From Glandiceps talaboti (lineage: Eukaryota > Hemichordata > Enteropneusta > Spengelidae), in assembly GCF_964340395.1 (NCBI RefSeq), contig NC_135563.1:18278151-18342150 (forward strand): 64,000 nt of DNA. The letters run 5' to 3'. Under the pieces are notes generated by a model that saw only the letters and a list, made by a program, of their open reading frames with translations, was not told the DNA's origin and made no database searches. The translations under genes and the position numbers were made by a program. Below are positions 1 through 11,925 of the stretch, one piece after another. Within the stretch, counting starts at the first letter, position 1. Each line of letters opens with the position of its first letter.

Positions 1-249
1 TCAACACAGAAATGACAACACAGGCATACATATAGATCAAGTATGACTTTATCAGCCATTTCAGATCAAAAGACTTATCAACCAAAACATGTATTGATTT
101 ATTTACCGAACAAATTCCTACTTGAATGATAAAAAAAAAGATGTGTATAAAACGAAACATTGGTTAAATATTGTCTCCAATAGAATGTCAGATTGGAACA
201 GATGTTTGTGATTCATTGTTAATACTGTTGACACCATTTTATTTTACAG
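1..249. other. intron or upstream sequence of the BTBD16-like gene
   Basis: AT-rich sequence ending in an acceptor. No exon, RNA gene or repeat is recognisable here. Confidence 0.4.
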
Positions 250-406
250 TTTCCAGTTTCACCAAGATGCCGTGTTCGTATCCAGGTGGGGGATACAAAC
301 AGATGGCGTCTTCCGGAGTCTCTGGGTGGGGATCTACTTGGTTCATCACAGGCGTTGAAATCTCTACAAGCACCATTCAATTCTACTCTAACAAGGATTA
401 TAACAG
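250..406 (+). other. tentative first visible BTBD16 exon
   Basis: This stretch has a good polypyrimidine acceptor (TTTTACAG at 242-249) and a GTATAT donor. Two frames are open across it. The frame leaving one base over (…SLQAPFNSTLTRIIT) joins exon 2530-2707 in frame, so it is preferred. A second possible exon at 1175-1236 (MIKFNK region) fails: the frame needed to reach the 2530 exon hits a stop. No homology supports this exon, only splice signals and open frame. Confidence 0.4.
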
Positions 407-3400
407 GTATATATACAATTACTTATCTTGTTGTCATGACAATGTAAAACAGACCAGATAGATCAGTGAATGTACATTGTAAACACTCTTCCTCATGTCA
501 TAAACATTGCATGAACTCTTGTAGATTTAGTATTCATATATTTCCACAGGTAATGAAGGTAGAACATAGTCTAGATCTATCCTTGGTATCGAATCATCCC
601 TTCTTGAGATCCAATGTCACAGATAGTACTAGATCTAGGTAGAACATTGCCTGTACTTTCTATGGTGATATTATAAAGTGTAAATATATTAATGATAAAA
701 AAGGTACTATATTAATTATTTTCTATTATTATATGCATGGTATAAGTGATCACATGTTGACTGACCATACTACATACCTTACAAAATAATCAGTCAGACA
801 AATTTACAACAAAATTTGAACAGTGAATAATGGGGGAATTACTTTCCTTTGTTTTGAGAAATTACAAAGTTATATAGCTGGTACCCACTACTCTATAAGG
901 ATGTTAGGAAATCCTGATAATTTCACCTCCCAAAATATGTCTTATTCTCACATCTAGAACTTAGAAGTGAATTAATAATATGTAAGAATCTCAACAAGGA
1001 TTCTTTGACTGTCTACAGTGTGGTTAACATTTTAGTATAACTGTTAATATTATTCTGTACATTATGTCTATTGTAACTAACCTATACTGTAATTTACTAA
1101 TCACGGTTTTTTACTGTATCTGTCACCTTGTTTGCATTCATGGCATGATATACACATGTTCATGTTCCATCAGAGAAATCACCATCATCATCATCACTGA
1201 CACAAGTGTCAACATCCATGATAAAGTTTAACAAGGTATATGTATTTGTCTTGTCATTCTTGGCTGTCTGTCTGTCTGACTGTCTGTCTGTCTGTCTGTC
1301 TGTCTGCCTGCCTGCCTGCCTGCCTGCCTGCCTACCTGCCTACCTGCTTGCCTGCCTGCCTGCCTGTCCATCTGTCTGCCACCAAGTCATATGCCTGTAG
1401 TTAAACTGCATTTATTTCATTTTGATGTAGTTTAAGAATCCCTGATTGCACCTGCAGTTGGGGTAGGGAGTAGGGGCAGTTTGTTGCATGCCATTTCATT
1501 AATTTTTATTTATTTATTTATTTATTTAGATATTTATTTATTTATTTATTATGTTTTTACCTTTCTATTTATTTATATTTCCTTATTTCCCTAACAAATG
1601 CTCAGTAACTTTTTATATGGCAGGCCCAATCATAGTAAAAGAGAATATTAAAGTGTCAATCTATTGGTACAGGCTTGTACCAAGTTATATCTTTTGGCAA
1701 AATCACTAGGTAACTGCCAGGGGCGTGGACGGTAGGGTGGCATGACATGCTGTGTAGATGTGTAATTAATTTCTTACAGACTAGCAAGCCATTTGCTCAA
1801 AAAACAACTTAACACAAAACAATTAAGCATACATGTATACAACTGTAAAATGCTTTGTTGGTGGTATTCTATGCTAGTATGTGCAGTGTAGAACATGACT
1901 ATATTTTACAGTTCCGGCAATAAATTCTTTCTTTTATCAAAAACATTTAAGATGTGTAATTAATTTCTATGCAAGAGTCAGTAAAGGTGAAAGGTCATTT
2001 TATCTTTCTCATTTCATGTATCTACACTATTAAGCCCACAACTTAGTGTTTAGGAGTCACTTGCTAGCCAGTTCTATGAGCGAATGTTAGGTTGACTTCT
2101 AGAGACCATGTTGTTGGCTACATGTACATCAACATATTATCCACACAAGATCATAAAAATCTAACTTATTACCATCAAAAGGTGCCACAATATTTAATAT
2201 ATTTAAAGAGTAACTTAACTAGATTATAGGCATAAACTACTGTAGATGAGATCAACCATGGTTTCCCTCATTCACACTTCTCCAAGCTTTGAATGAGAAA
2301 ACCCATAGTGGCTATCATCACATTAGATTCTACATATGCTACTCTAATTTACGGTATTCTAGTGTTACAGTAATCAAGTGTTGTTCGGCTTACTGTACTT
2401 GTTCTATGTCTTTCTCGCTTGTGCCGCCACACCCATCGAAAAAAACCCAACAATGTCATTGTATATTTAAGACAAAATAAGATTTAAAAAAAAGTTAGCT
2501 GAATGACCAATTGATTGTTTTATTTTCAGCGGAATACCCAGTCACCACTGTCAATCATGATGCAACGAAGTCATATGAGTTCCAGTCCACAGAGGGTCAT
2601 ACCAGACCAGTCAGTGATCAAGAGTGGATACGAGAGTCACAACCCAAAACACCCCCACCATCACAACATTCTGCCTCAACTCCTGGACGATCCAGGAGGC
2701 TTCCAAGGTACAGTGCCAATAATATCATTTTAGAATGAAGCTAACATTAGTCATAACTTGTAAGTTGATTAAAGCTGTCATTTTACCACATTACGAGATT
2801 CATCTGTTACCATAGTACCAAGATAAAGCTGCCCATAATAATAATGATAATGAACTCATGAACTTGTTTGGTTACAATAAGACCTACCAATGTATTTTGT
2901 AGAGATTCCCATATCTTATACAATGTACAGTACTGTAAATTTGATGGTGGTAAGGAACGTGTCAAAGGAACCTGAAATCGTCAGGACCTCCTTTTTGATT
3001 TTACCCACCATTAACATAAACATGGTGATTTGTTTGATCCTGTTGCTATGGACAGTCTGGTAAACACCCTCACATAGCGACATGTTGAAACCTATGAGCA
3101 AATAACTACAGAAAGTCTCTTGACACAAAAACACTTCATGTAGATAAACATTTATTCGCTTAACACTATTCTAACACATACTATGCAAGTATATCCTAAT
3201 GTTTTACCAATATATATCAGCTGTTGCATGGTTTACCTGTTCAATATTTTTACTTCTTTGGATGATAAGCTTTCTTCAGCTTTGCTGTCATGAATACTTC
3301 AAACTTGCAACTGTCTTATCTGATATGTGATTGAAAAATAAATAAAAGTAGCATAATTAAGTCCAAAGTACATATACAAGGGGAAGAGAAAAATAGAAAA

Positions 3401-6400
3401 TAAAAGTACTTTTGTTATATGAATAAAATGTATTGAAGTGTCTCTTCCATTATCTTTTTTCACTTGACTATCTTGAGTAGGAAACTGAGGTACAGTGTTT
3501 ACGTGTGTTGCGATTTTCTTCAAAATAATTCTCTAACATAATGGAGTCTAACATGTATCTTTGTGTTTTGGACTGATTAAAATTATGTTCAAATACTAAC
3601 AAAAATCTAACTTTCTTCTTTTTAATCCTGATATTGTGTAAGTCTTGTAAACACTTGTACCATCGTTTGTGATGAAATGAGATTTGTGACGTGATTGATT
3701 TTTTTACACCTCAATACTAGTACAATGTGTCCTCCAGCAACAAAAAGTGGATATAAATTGTTTTTTAAATTGTAGAATGTCATTTAAGTTAGCTACAGTG
3801 ACATAATCAGTGTGGTAAATTTTTTAATCTGATCTTGGCGAGGATCAAATTCTTTTTACTGTAATTTCTCTGTGTTCTGTTTTATACTGACATTAGGTGT
3901 CTGACCTGTCTGAACAACAAACGCTATTGAAATATGGCAATCTTTTACAAATAGCTGAGACAGATTTCAATCAGCAAGTGTCTGATTAAAATTTAATGTG
4001 TCTAGATTTTTGAGTTTGAGTTTGAGATTAATGGGTTGATTACTAGCTTAGCTTGATATGTCCTTTATCTGTCTAATAACGATCCAAATTTTATTTGTTA
4101 TAAAAGAAAGTGAATGTTGTTCATATAAAGACACATTAGTTCAGCCAATGGCAATGGATGAGTCCATACAGTTCATAATAGACTGATGTCTAAGAAGTTA
4201 GAGATATATACAATCTTGTAATTATTTAGGGACATCACATTAAGTTTGTCATAATGAATTGATACCATGTTCAAAATGTATTTGGGAGACACTGATTGTT
4301 TTTAAAAGCAAACCAAAAGTTTAGTTCAGGGGAGTTTAAGTTAAATGAAGAGAGTCAGTGCATATATGTTCACAGTTGATACCATTTATTATTATTTATT
4401 ATTTATTTATTTATTTATTTATTTGTGCACCAAATAAAAAGAAAACAAGGAATGTTTCAGAAATGTAATGATATCAAATTGTGTTCAGATTGCTGAGAGG
4501 ACACATTGGAAAATCTGACATGAAATTATATTTTATAATCACACAAATTAAATCCATCATTTTAAGAGTTTTCCCTACAGTTTGAAGTTTCTTTTACTTT
4601 GGTGATTGCTTTTCACAACTAACCAGTTGTTGTTTTTTCTGTGCTGTGGCTTGAGTTGGCTGCCCATCTTGCATTTCATGCTATTTTGCAATTTTAAAAA
4701 GAAACCAGAGAATGTCATGCTTGATTTGCCTGACTAAATAAAAACCTGTACTTTTTCCTCCCTCTGTAGTCCACTGCCATTGAATACCTACATGCCTCCC
4801 GCAGCAAGAACTCCAACACCCATTGATATCTTTCACTACCATTCTAAAGACGTCAACAATAGAAGTCCTTTAGGTCCAGGTAAAGCAATACATCAATTCT
4901 TACACATGGCTAGATCACAATGCCATTCTAAAATCAACTGATGGCACTATTATGTGCTGGTAAAATTGGTCTGGATCAAATGTATTCTTCACTGGACAAT
5001 GTGTTTTGTGTTGGATGGTTAGTTAGGTACAACTTCATTATGAAGTACGTGTCCTGCTTATTGATGTCTAAATTGTATTAAAGTGACACTCTACACTTTA
5101 ATAAATGGACATATGCAGAGTTTACAATAATTGTATAAACTCAGCTTGTGTTACTTATATATACTTTATTTGTGACTATGTGTACATGTATTTATATCAT
5201 AAAAATCTTTGTGGCAATGGTACAACAATATACTCCATGTACTTTCAGTAAAAATCAACAAGTATGTCCTGTTTATGAGAATGTTGTTTTTATTGTGTGA
5301 AAATATGTACAGATAGATTTCACCTGCACATTCTTGTGTGTAAATGATTGTTATTGATATTAAAGATAACCACTAAAGATAACCACAAGTATAGGTTTAA
5401 AAGTAAACAAATGTATAAATTTTGAAACTGGAATTTTTTAGTTTGCATCTGAATACCACAAGGTTGTTATTACATAATACTGTTGGAAAATTTCATAGAA
5501 AGTTGGCATTGTATTATATCTGTGTTGTAATGCCAATGAACCCCCCCCCCCCAAAAAAAAAGGGGGGGGGGGGAAACAAGTTAACACAAGAAAGAATTTT
5601 ATTAAGCTTAAAGACAACTAGAGGGATCAAAACAGGTACACAGTGAGAGATCAGGCAATGCTGATAATCTAGGTAGTACTTTGCCAAACTTTTTAAGTCC
5701 CACTAGGAGCTATGTTTGCTAAAACTTACACATTTTTGTTTGAATTACAATTACACTTCATACCAAGTCAAAGATACAAAGCAACAGAATTTTTCTCATT
5801 CTCAAAAGCTGTTGAGGAAAATAAAATCACTCAACTTTAAAAATTATGAAAATGAATGAATATATGGAAAAAAAATATAATACAAATTTATTTTATCTTA
5901 TTTTTATTTTTTGATAAAGATGTGCTATTGAATTGTTTGGGTACAAACTGGGAATTACACAAACCATATCTACAGAAATCAGCCACCATGACAGCACTAC
6001 TGCAGAAAGCTGAAAACGGTCCAAAAGAAGAACGGTATTATAGGGACCCACTAGCTGCAACCCTAGACCACTATATCAGCAAAAGTGGATTCTATAGTGC
6101 CGAATACAAAGAGATCAGTCAAAGACTTAACACAGTAGATTCTGCAGAACTGAAAACTAAAGATGACATGGCGGTTTCAAGTTCTAAGAAAGGTTTGAAT
6201 GATCCTGTACATATTATGGAAGCTAGGACTAAGAATATGCTACGTTTGAAGTTGAAAATAAAGGACCCTCTGGTCACAAAACATGGTAAGTTGGGAATAT
6301 ATTGTATGGACATGCAATAGAAATAGTCATAGATTGGAATGTATGAATGTGAATAAGTACATGGTTAATGATTTATTGAGATTATCATGTATGGAGTTAT

Positions 6401-9400
6401 GTTGTAGCTGTTCTCAATGCAGAGCATTGATTTTTTACCTCATATAATTCAGCTGCATCATTCAATGCTCTGAATTCAGAACTACATGCATTAGATAATT
6501 CCAGAGCAAGGAAACAATGTGTTAGTTTTATGTTTGTAGTTCTGTTTTCATCAGTTGTTCCTATGGCAATTCTCCGGGAATTGTTTTGTATACTGAATTT
6601 ATAATAAATACAATTTTACACTAAAGTTCTGTCTATAAATAATATCACAGTGAACCAGTCTCTTTGAGATGTGAGAGTTAGAAATGTATTGTTATGAATA
6701 AATAAAATATAAATAAATAGCTATACTTTTGCCCTTCTCATATAGTATACAACGGTATGACCTTGAATACTCTCCGTTAATAAAATGTAAATATGTGGAA
6801 ATTTAAATATTTAGAGACTAGTAGAGTAGTACATTTTTCTATGTTATTTGAATAGCAATATAACCTCAGAACCTGCATTAGAGGTATTGATGTGTAGCTT
6901 ACAGGATATACAAATAGACATTTCTAGTATTGATTATTGCATGCAGGTAGTGTAAATATTTTAATACTGTCAACTGTGATTTGTTACAGCCTTTGCCATT
7001 GCTTTGGGAAATCTTTACCATGACGAAATTAATGTAGATGATGTAGACGTCGTTGGAGTTCTTGCTGCGGCCAGTGTCCTCAAATTTAGAGACTTAGAAA
7101 AAAAGTAAGTTGCTTTTATCCTGCATTTGGTTCTATAGTATGTATCAGTTTATAAACCTAAAAAATCTATGTATTCTGTGATTCTGCAAATTAAGGCTTA
7201 GAAGGTACCACATCATTTTGTTACTATGGATTTGTATTTCTAATTATATTAAAACTCACCTAATTAGTGGCAGTAAAATGGAAAATATTTGTTTTTGGGG
7301 TTAGTTTTCAATCATTGTTTACGTTGAATTTAAAGTACTTTACTTGTGTGTTTGTCGTCTGAAATCTTTGTCTAACTTACAAAATCTCCCCTGGCCAAAT
7401 CATTTGAACCATTAAATTTGAGTAGTGTAAAATATATAATTTTATTGTTTGAATGGACAGGAAAAGAAGATCTTGTGTAGATTGTGATAGTATTGGTATT
7501 TATAGTTATTTATGCATTTGATTGGTCATCTGTCATTAATTGGTCATCTGTCATTGATTGGTCATCTGTCATTGATTGGTCATTTGTCATTGGCTGATGT
7601 GTCATTGATTGTTCATTTGTCATTTCCAGGTGTACAGAAGTAATGATGCAGACTATAAAATCCAAATCAGTGTGTGCTTATCACAATGCAGCATTAAAGG
7701 TAAGACTGTTGAAATTTATTAGTTTTGTCAATTCTATAGAGTTTAGACTCATTTATAAAACAACTACAATTAACGAGCAACACGCAAGTCTCCAAGATTG
7801 TTGCATAAGGTTTGGGAGCAAAATTCCTTCTTAGATTTAAACCTTAAATAACAGTTCAAAAGTGATACTAGTATATGTAGAGTGCAGGGTAAACAGTATT
7901 GTAAGGCTTTTGTAGTAAAGTTACTAAAGTCACTAACAACAGATTAGAATTTCAACTTTGTGTTTGTTAGACATATTAATGTAGCTGGCCATTGTCCGTC
8001 GGTGAAATTTATTGAACAGCGTCCTCTGTGATGTGATATGTACTAATCAGTGACCTTTCTTCTTTTCAGTATGGTATTGGTTTAGTAACAAATGCTTGTG
8101 AGAAATGGCTTGAGCTTAATCTTATACCAAATGTAAGTAAAATTTCCTGTAAATAAACAAATACTATAACCCTATTGGCATGTTATTGCAGAGGGATGAA
8201 ATATTTGAAATTCATTCATATATAATTTCATTTATGCAATGCAAGTTTACACTTCAAGTTATCAATTGCATTTTCTTTTTTTTCAGCTCTCAGTCCAAAT
8301 TCAGCTGAGGGAATTGCCTTTAGAATTACTACAGAAAGTTATCAAGTCTAATAGGTAAGGTCATTTCAACACAGACTATGTTTAATGCAGCCCGCTTCAA
8401 GTTAATGTTCATTGGCGTTGTTTGATACAACCATCCAGAAATCAATAACAAACAATTTCTTGCTATATTTTGTCTGTTATAAAATAAACTATTTAAATGT
8501 ACTGAAATTAGATGCAAATGTGTGGACATCAATGATCTGATGTCCACATTTGATGTCTACATGATGGTACGTTAGTTGATTTCATTTAGAGAAAATGTTG
8601 CAAGAAACTGTTTTCATTCAATCTTGCTCTTAAAGTGTAGCTATAGCATATGCAGTTTCTTATTGCTTTCTGCATGGGTGTATGAAAAAAAGCCAGTGAA
8701 AGGTGACTTGTAATGAGCTGTACCATGCTTTTTGAAAATTGTAAACAAATCAGACGTTACTGTAGATTGATATCCCTAACATGTGGATGTTTGTCAATCA
8801 ATTTCAAGAAATGACAACACACAAATTGAAATATACACTTATCATTAAATGCACCCTCTAAAAGACAAAGCAAAGCCAATATATTCATTGGATAAAAGTA
8901 CCTACTTGTGGAAATTTTTCAAACAGAACTGCAAGTTTTATTTGTTACATTTCATGGCTCTCCCAACACTTTCTACAGACTTTTCACCTTCAATGAAAAT
9001 TATGAAATTGAAATATTAACTTTGTCTTTGTTCCTTTCTACAGACTTTTCACCTTCAATGAGAATTCTTTATACAAAGTGTTGTGTTATTGGATCTTCCT
9101 GCAAAACCATCCACACATTCAATTGATGCCATCTATGAGTACAGTGCTAACTTACTTCAACAGGTAGGTCAAAAAAGGATTTTTATTATGTATTTGTTTG
9201 GTTTTCCTGATCTCTGAGTCAAAGATGAATAAAAGTTTTTTATGTAAGTTGCATTACATTTTTTTTATAGACACGACAAAAAAACCCTATGCTACATTAA
9301 TTATACAAGATCAAACATGACTAGCATTGTCTTAATCAGGACTAGTGGATCTCATTTGTCACTAGCCCTGGTCTAGTAGGTTTTGACAAAAACATTTTAA

Positions 9401-10201
9401 CCCCTGCGTGTCCGAAAATAAGAAATTAGAATGAAAGCTGTTGTAACATAATTTAATTTATTCATTTTATAGTTTGCCAAGAAGCAGCTCATATATTGAA
9501 AGAGAAGAAGGACAGATGTATGCTGGATTGTTTATGTCAATGAGACTCCATGGTGTCTTAGATAGTAAGTTATCTTGTCTTGTCTTGTCTTGTCTTGTCT
9601 GTCTTCTTTTGTTCTCTTTATTTGTAATCTTCTTGACTCCATAATGATGTGTTGATAGCACAAAACATCTGGTTTAACTTATATTTCTGGGAATGTTTTT
9701 ACAACTTATTACTTCCAATATCAAATAATGACTCCTCAGTCCTGTTGAAGTTGTCTAATTTGAGCAATTTTTGTAATATGAATATGTTAAACATAAAGTA
9801 TTGCTACTCATAGAGTCGGGATATTATTGAGAGTAGTCCCACAGTTTTGTAAGCATCTTGTAGGTAACACCAGGCCTGGAAGCCGGATATATGTACTACA
9901 ATTAATAGGTCGATATCACAATGTATGGTTAGAAATACTGTACTTTTAATTTGGACAATAGTTTAATTTTAAATATGTCTATTTTTGCTTCTTTGCAGCT
10001 AAGCAGCTGGAAGATATGTTGAAAATGAATGTCGTGCCACAAGCCTGGGTGTTGAAAACACTCAATTTGCATTACCAGGCAGTAAGTCTTTTTTATTTGT
10101 TTTTAAAGGGTTTAGGACTATGTTATTGATTATGTAATATATAAATTTGCAACTGTTTTATTCAATAGTGCTTTTAGTGTATTTTTGTGTAACCATGGTG
10201 T

Positions 10202-10247
<46 letters not shown>

Positions 10248-11925
10248 AGTATTTCCAATGTACTGTGAATTTTTTTACTTATCTGTAAGTGGCTACCTTA
10301 TGACATTGATAGGAAAATAAATAAAATAAAATTAATAACTGTATTCAACTGTACTAATTGATTGCAGCTACAAGGAGGTGGTGATCTACCATCCATGATG
10401 AGTTTTGACCAAGATGCTATCAGAACTGGATTCATTATTGATCAGGTAAACATTTCATATTTTTATTTGAAAAGTTAAAAAAGTTCCACTCTTCATAGAC
10501 TAAAAATTTGTTCTCGTTGGTAGTCAGTGCTGCTAATTATTCACTGAACATGACAAGTCATTTGTAGTCTAGATGCTATCCATGGCTTCAAATCTCTTCT
10601 CATGTCTAGCTCAATGATGTCCAAAGATAAAATTTCAAATTCAAATGAAGTCACCCACATAGTCAAATCAATGACAGAATTCTGCCCAATGATAAGTTGG
10701 TCTTTATTGTTGGTAGTTATGTAATATCCAGATATGGCAAATTTGTCATATCAGGGCGCTACTTATACACTGTGTACATCATTAAAACAGGTGGGGTTTA
10801 CTCATTTGCATGATCACTTTGGTTCATGATTTCTCATTGAGCAAGACAGGGTGAAGAGAGATTTTGAGATTCGAAGCCACAGATAGCCTCTAGACTAAGT
10901 CATTTGTAACAAGTGATTTAAAGATACACAATAATGAATCCTTTCAGTGTTCACTCTTTCATAAATTGGTATTATCATTCTCTGTAACATTGTGTCACAA
11001 GTACTGATAATATATTTTGACCATGACCAGAATAGATTTGACTATATCTCTACCCAGTTTTATGTTTTAGATTACACTACTGAATGATGGTGTGTAGGCA
11101 AACATCTAAGTTCCTAAGTCATGTAGTACTTGTGACCCAGCGGTCATACAAATATGTTTCATGTAACACAATGCATGTATAATTGAATTCATGAATTTGA
11201 GCTTCAGAAATGTAAATTTGCCAAAACCTTACAAAATTCTTTTTACAATTTTTGTCACAGGAACCTCAGTATCATGCTGATATCTTTTCATTGCATGGAT
11301 TTCACTTTGAGTTGAAGGCTTCAAGAGTTGGCAATGGACAGAGCACCTACCAGTTTTATATGCAGGTAGGAAAACATACATATGTTAAACTTACAGGAAC
11401 ATGATTATGAAAACCAAGTATGGTTGTCTGGTGCCATCTAATGGCCATCTGAGAAATTCACCATTTTCATATTGTGACACATAGTACATCAGTCTAGCGC
11501 CCCCAAGTGGTTGATTGAGAAATTCATGGTGATACAAAAATCCAGGTACAAAATTATTCTGAGTGACTTTATCACCACTGTTGTGTCGTCTACAGTCAAT
11601 ATTGAATATTAATTTATGTTTACAGTCTTCATTATTGTGATGTTTCTTTGGTTTTTCTTTATTACAGAGACTGAAACCAAATGACCCAACGTTGTCATTC
11701 AGGGCATGTGAACGTCAAACTTTCTCCTTGCGACAAGACCGTGAAGTGCGATACAGCATCCGAGTTCAATGTATCATCAAAGGCCAAGTTTATAGTTTCT
11801 CCACAGGTGTACTCGGTAAAAGATTTGGTCTTGGAAGCAAGACAAGTAGAAGTGAAATTCTGACACTGGAAGGACTTAAACTTCCCATATTTGTGACATA
11901 TTCACTGTTTTTCCCACCATCCTAA
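250..11925 (+). CDS. BTBD16: BTB/POZ domain-containing protein 16 (BTBD16-like), 5' incomplete
   Basis: Fourteen exons join in frame (621 codons including the stop): 250-406, 2530-2707, 4770-4879, 5920-6285, 6990-7104, 7630-7699, 8070-8132, 8287-8354, 9044-9163, 9473-9564, 9999-10081, 10368-10445, 11261-11365 and 11668-11925. All have AG/GT borders and matching phases. The gene begins off the left edge, because the first exon opens at an acceptor in phase 0. Exons 1-3 encode a Ser/Pro-rich, poorly conserved N-terminus and are the least certain. From exon 4 (DVLLNCLGTNWELHK) a BTB fold follows (HAFAIALGNLYHDE, GVLAAASVLKF), then a BACK-like helical region (EKWLELNLIP, LPLELLQKVIKS, RLFTFNE). 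The conserved C-terminal domain includes YQFYMQRLKP and ends IFVTYSLFFPPS. As recalled, human BTBD16 is about 506 aa with the same C-terminal motifs; germ-cell-less proteins share the architecture but fit less well. BTB-BACK proteins often act as Cullin-3 adaptors, but that role is not shown for this family. The gene converges on MGMT. Confidence 0.85.
1264..1376. repeat. (TGTC)n/(TGCC)n tetranucleotide tract
   Basis: About 28 tetranucleotide units in a BTBD16 intron. The first half is mostly TGTC and the second half mostly TGCC, an internal switch typical of point mutation followed by expansion. Cys/Leu/Pro reading frames here are repeat artefacts. Confidence 0.9.
1503..1555. repeat. (ATTT)n tetranucleotide repeat
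   Basis: TTTATTTATTTATT run with one interruption (TTTAGATAT), within an intron of the BTBD16-like gene. A second (ATTT)n tract lies at 4386-4424. Confidence 0.85.
5541..5573. repeat. C12-A9-G12 homopolymer hairpin
   Basis: Twelve C, then nine A, then twelve G in a row, in the BTBD16 intron before exon 5920. The C and G runs are exactly equal and could pair as a perfect 12-bp stem with an A9 loop; the G run could also form a quadruplex. An unrelated G run occurs at 16282-16296. Confidence 0.85.
7521..7625. repeat. 18-bp minisatellite abutting a splice acceptor
   Basis: Six units of about 18 bp with consensus ATTGGTCATCTGTCATTG, one shortened to 15 bp. The last unit runs directly into the CAG acceptor (7627-7629) of the BTBD16 exon at 7630, so the repeat itself supplies part of the pyrimidine-rich 3' splice region. 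Confidence 0.85.
9573..9604. repeat. (CTTGT)n pentanucleotide repeat
   Basis: About six pentanucleotide copies starting nine bases after the donor of BTBD16 exon 9473-9564. Confidence 0.8.
10201..10247. repeat. (TTG)n trinucleotide repeat
   Basis: About 15 TTG copies in the intron between BTBD16 exons 9999-10081 and 10368-10445. Confidence 0.9.
10565..10897. mobile_element. 333-bp MITE with 9-bp target duplication
   Basis: Inverted termini: the left end starts TAGTCTAGATGCTATCCATG and the right end, reversed, reads TAGTCTAGAGGCTATCTGTG. The TIR of roughly 33 bp continues into GGCTTC…AATCTC. The element is flanked by the perfect direct repeat AGTCATTTG at 10556-10564 and 10898-10906. It has no coding capacity. 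A 9-bp duplication fits Mutator-like elements, though assignment from TSD length alone is tentative. Related ends occur near 21136-21207 and 26281-26362. Confidence 0.75.

Noticed and set aside
1175-1236. Candidate exon (…SLTQVSTSMIKFNK) between BTBD16 exons
   Set aside because: Good splice signals, but the frame required by the next exon contains a TAA; skipping it joins 406 to 2530 in frame.
8979-9163. Upstream acceptor as the start of the BTBD16 exon
   Set aside because: It shifts the frame by 65 nt and destroys the conserved RLFTFNE…YKVLCYWIFL sequence.
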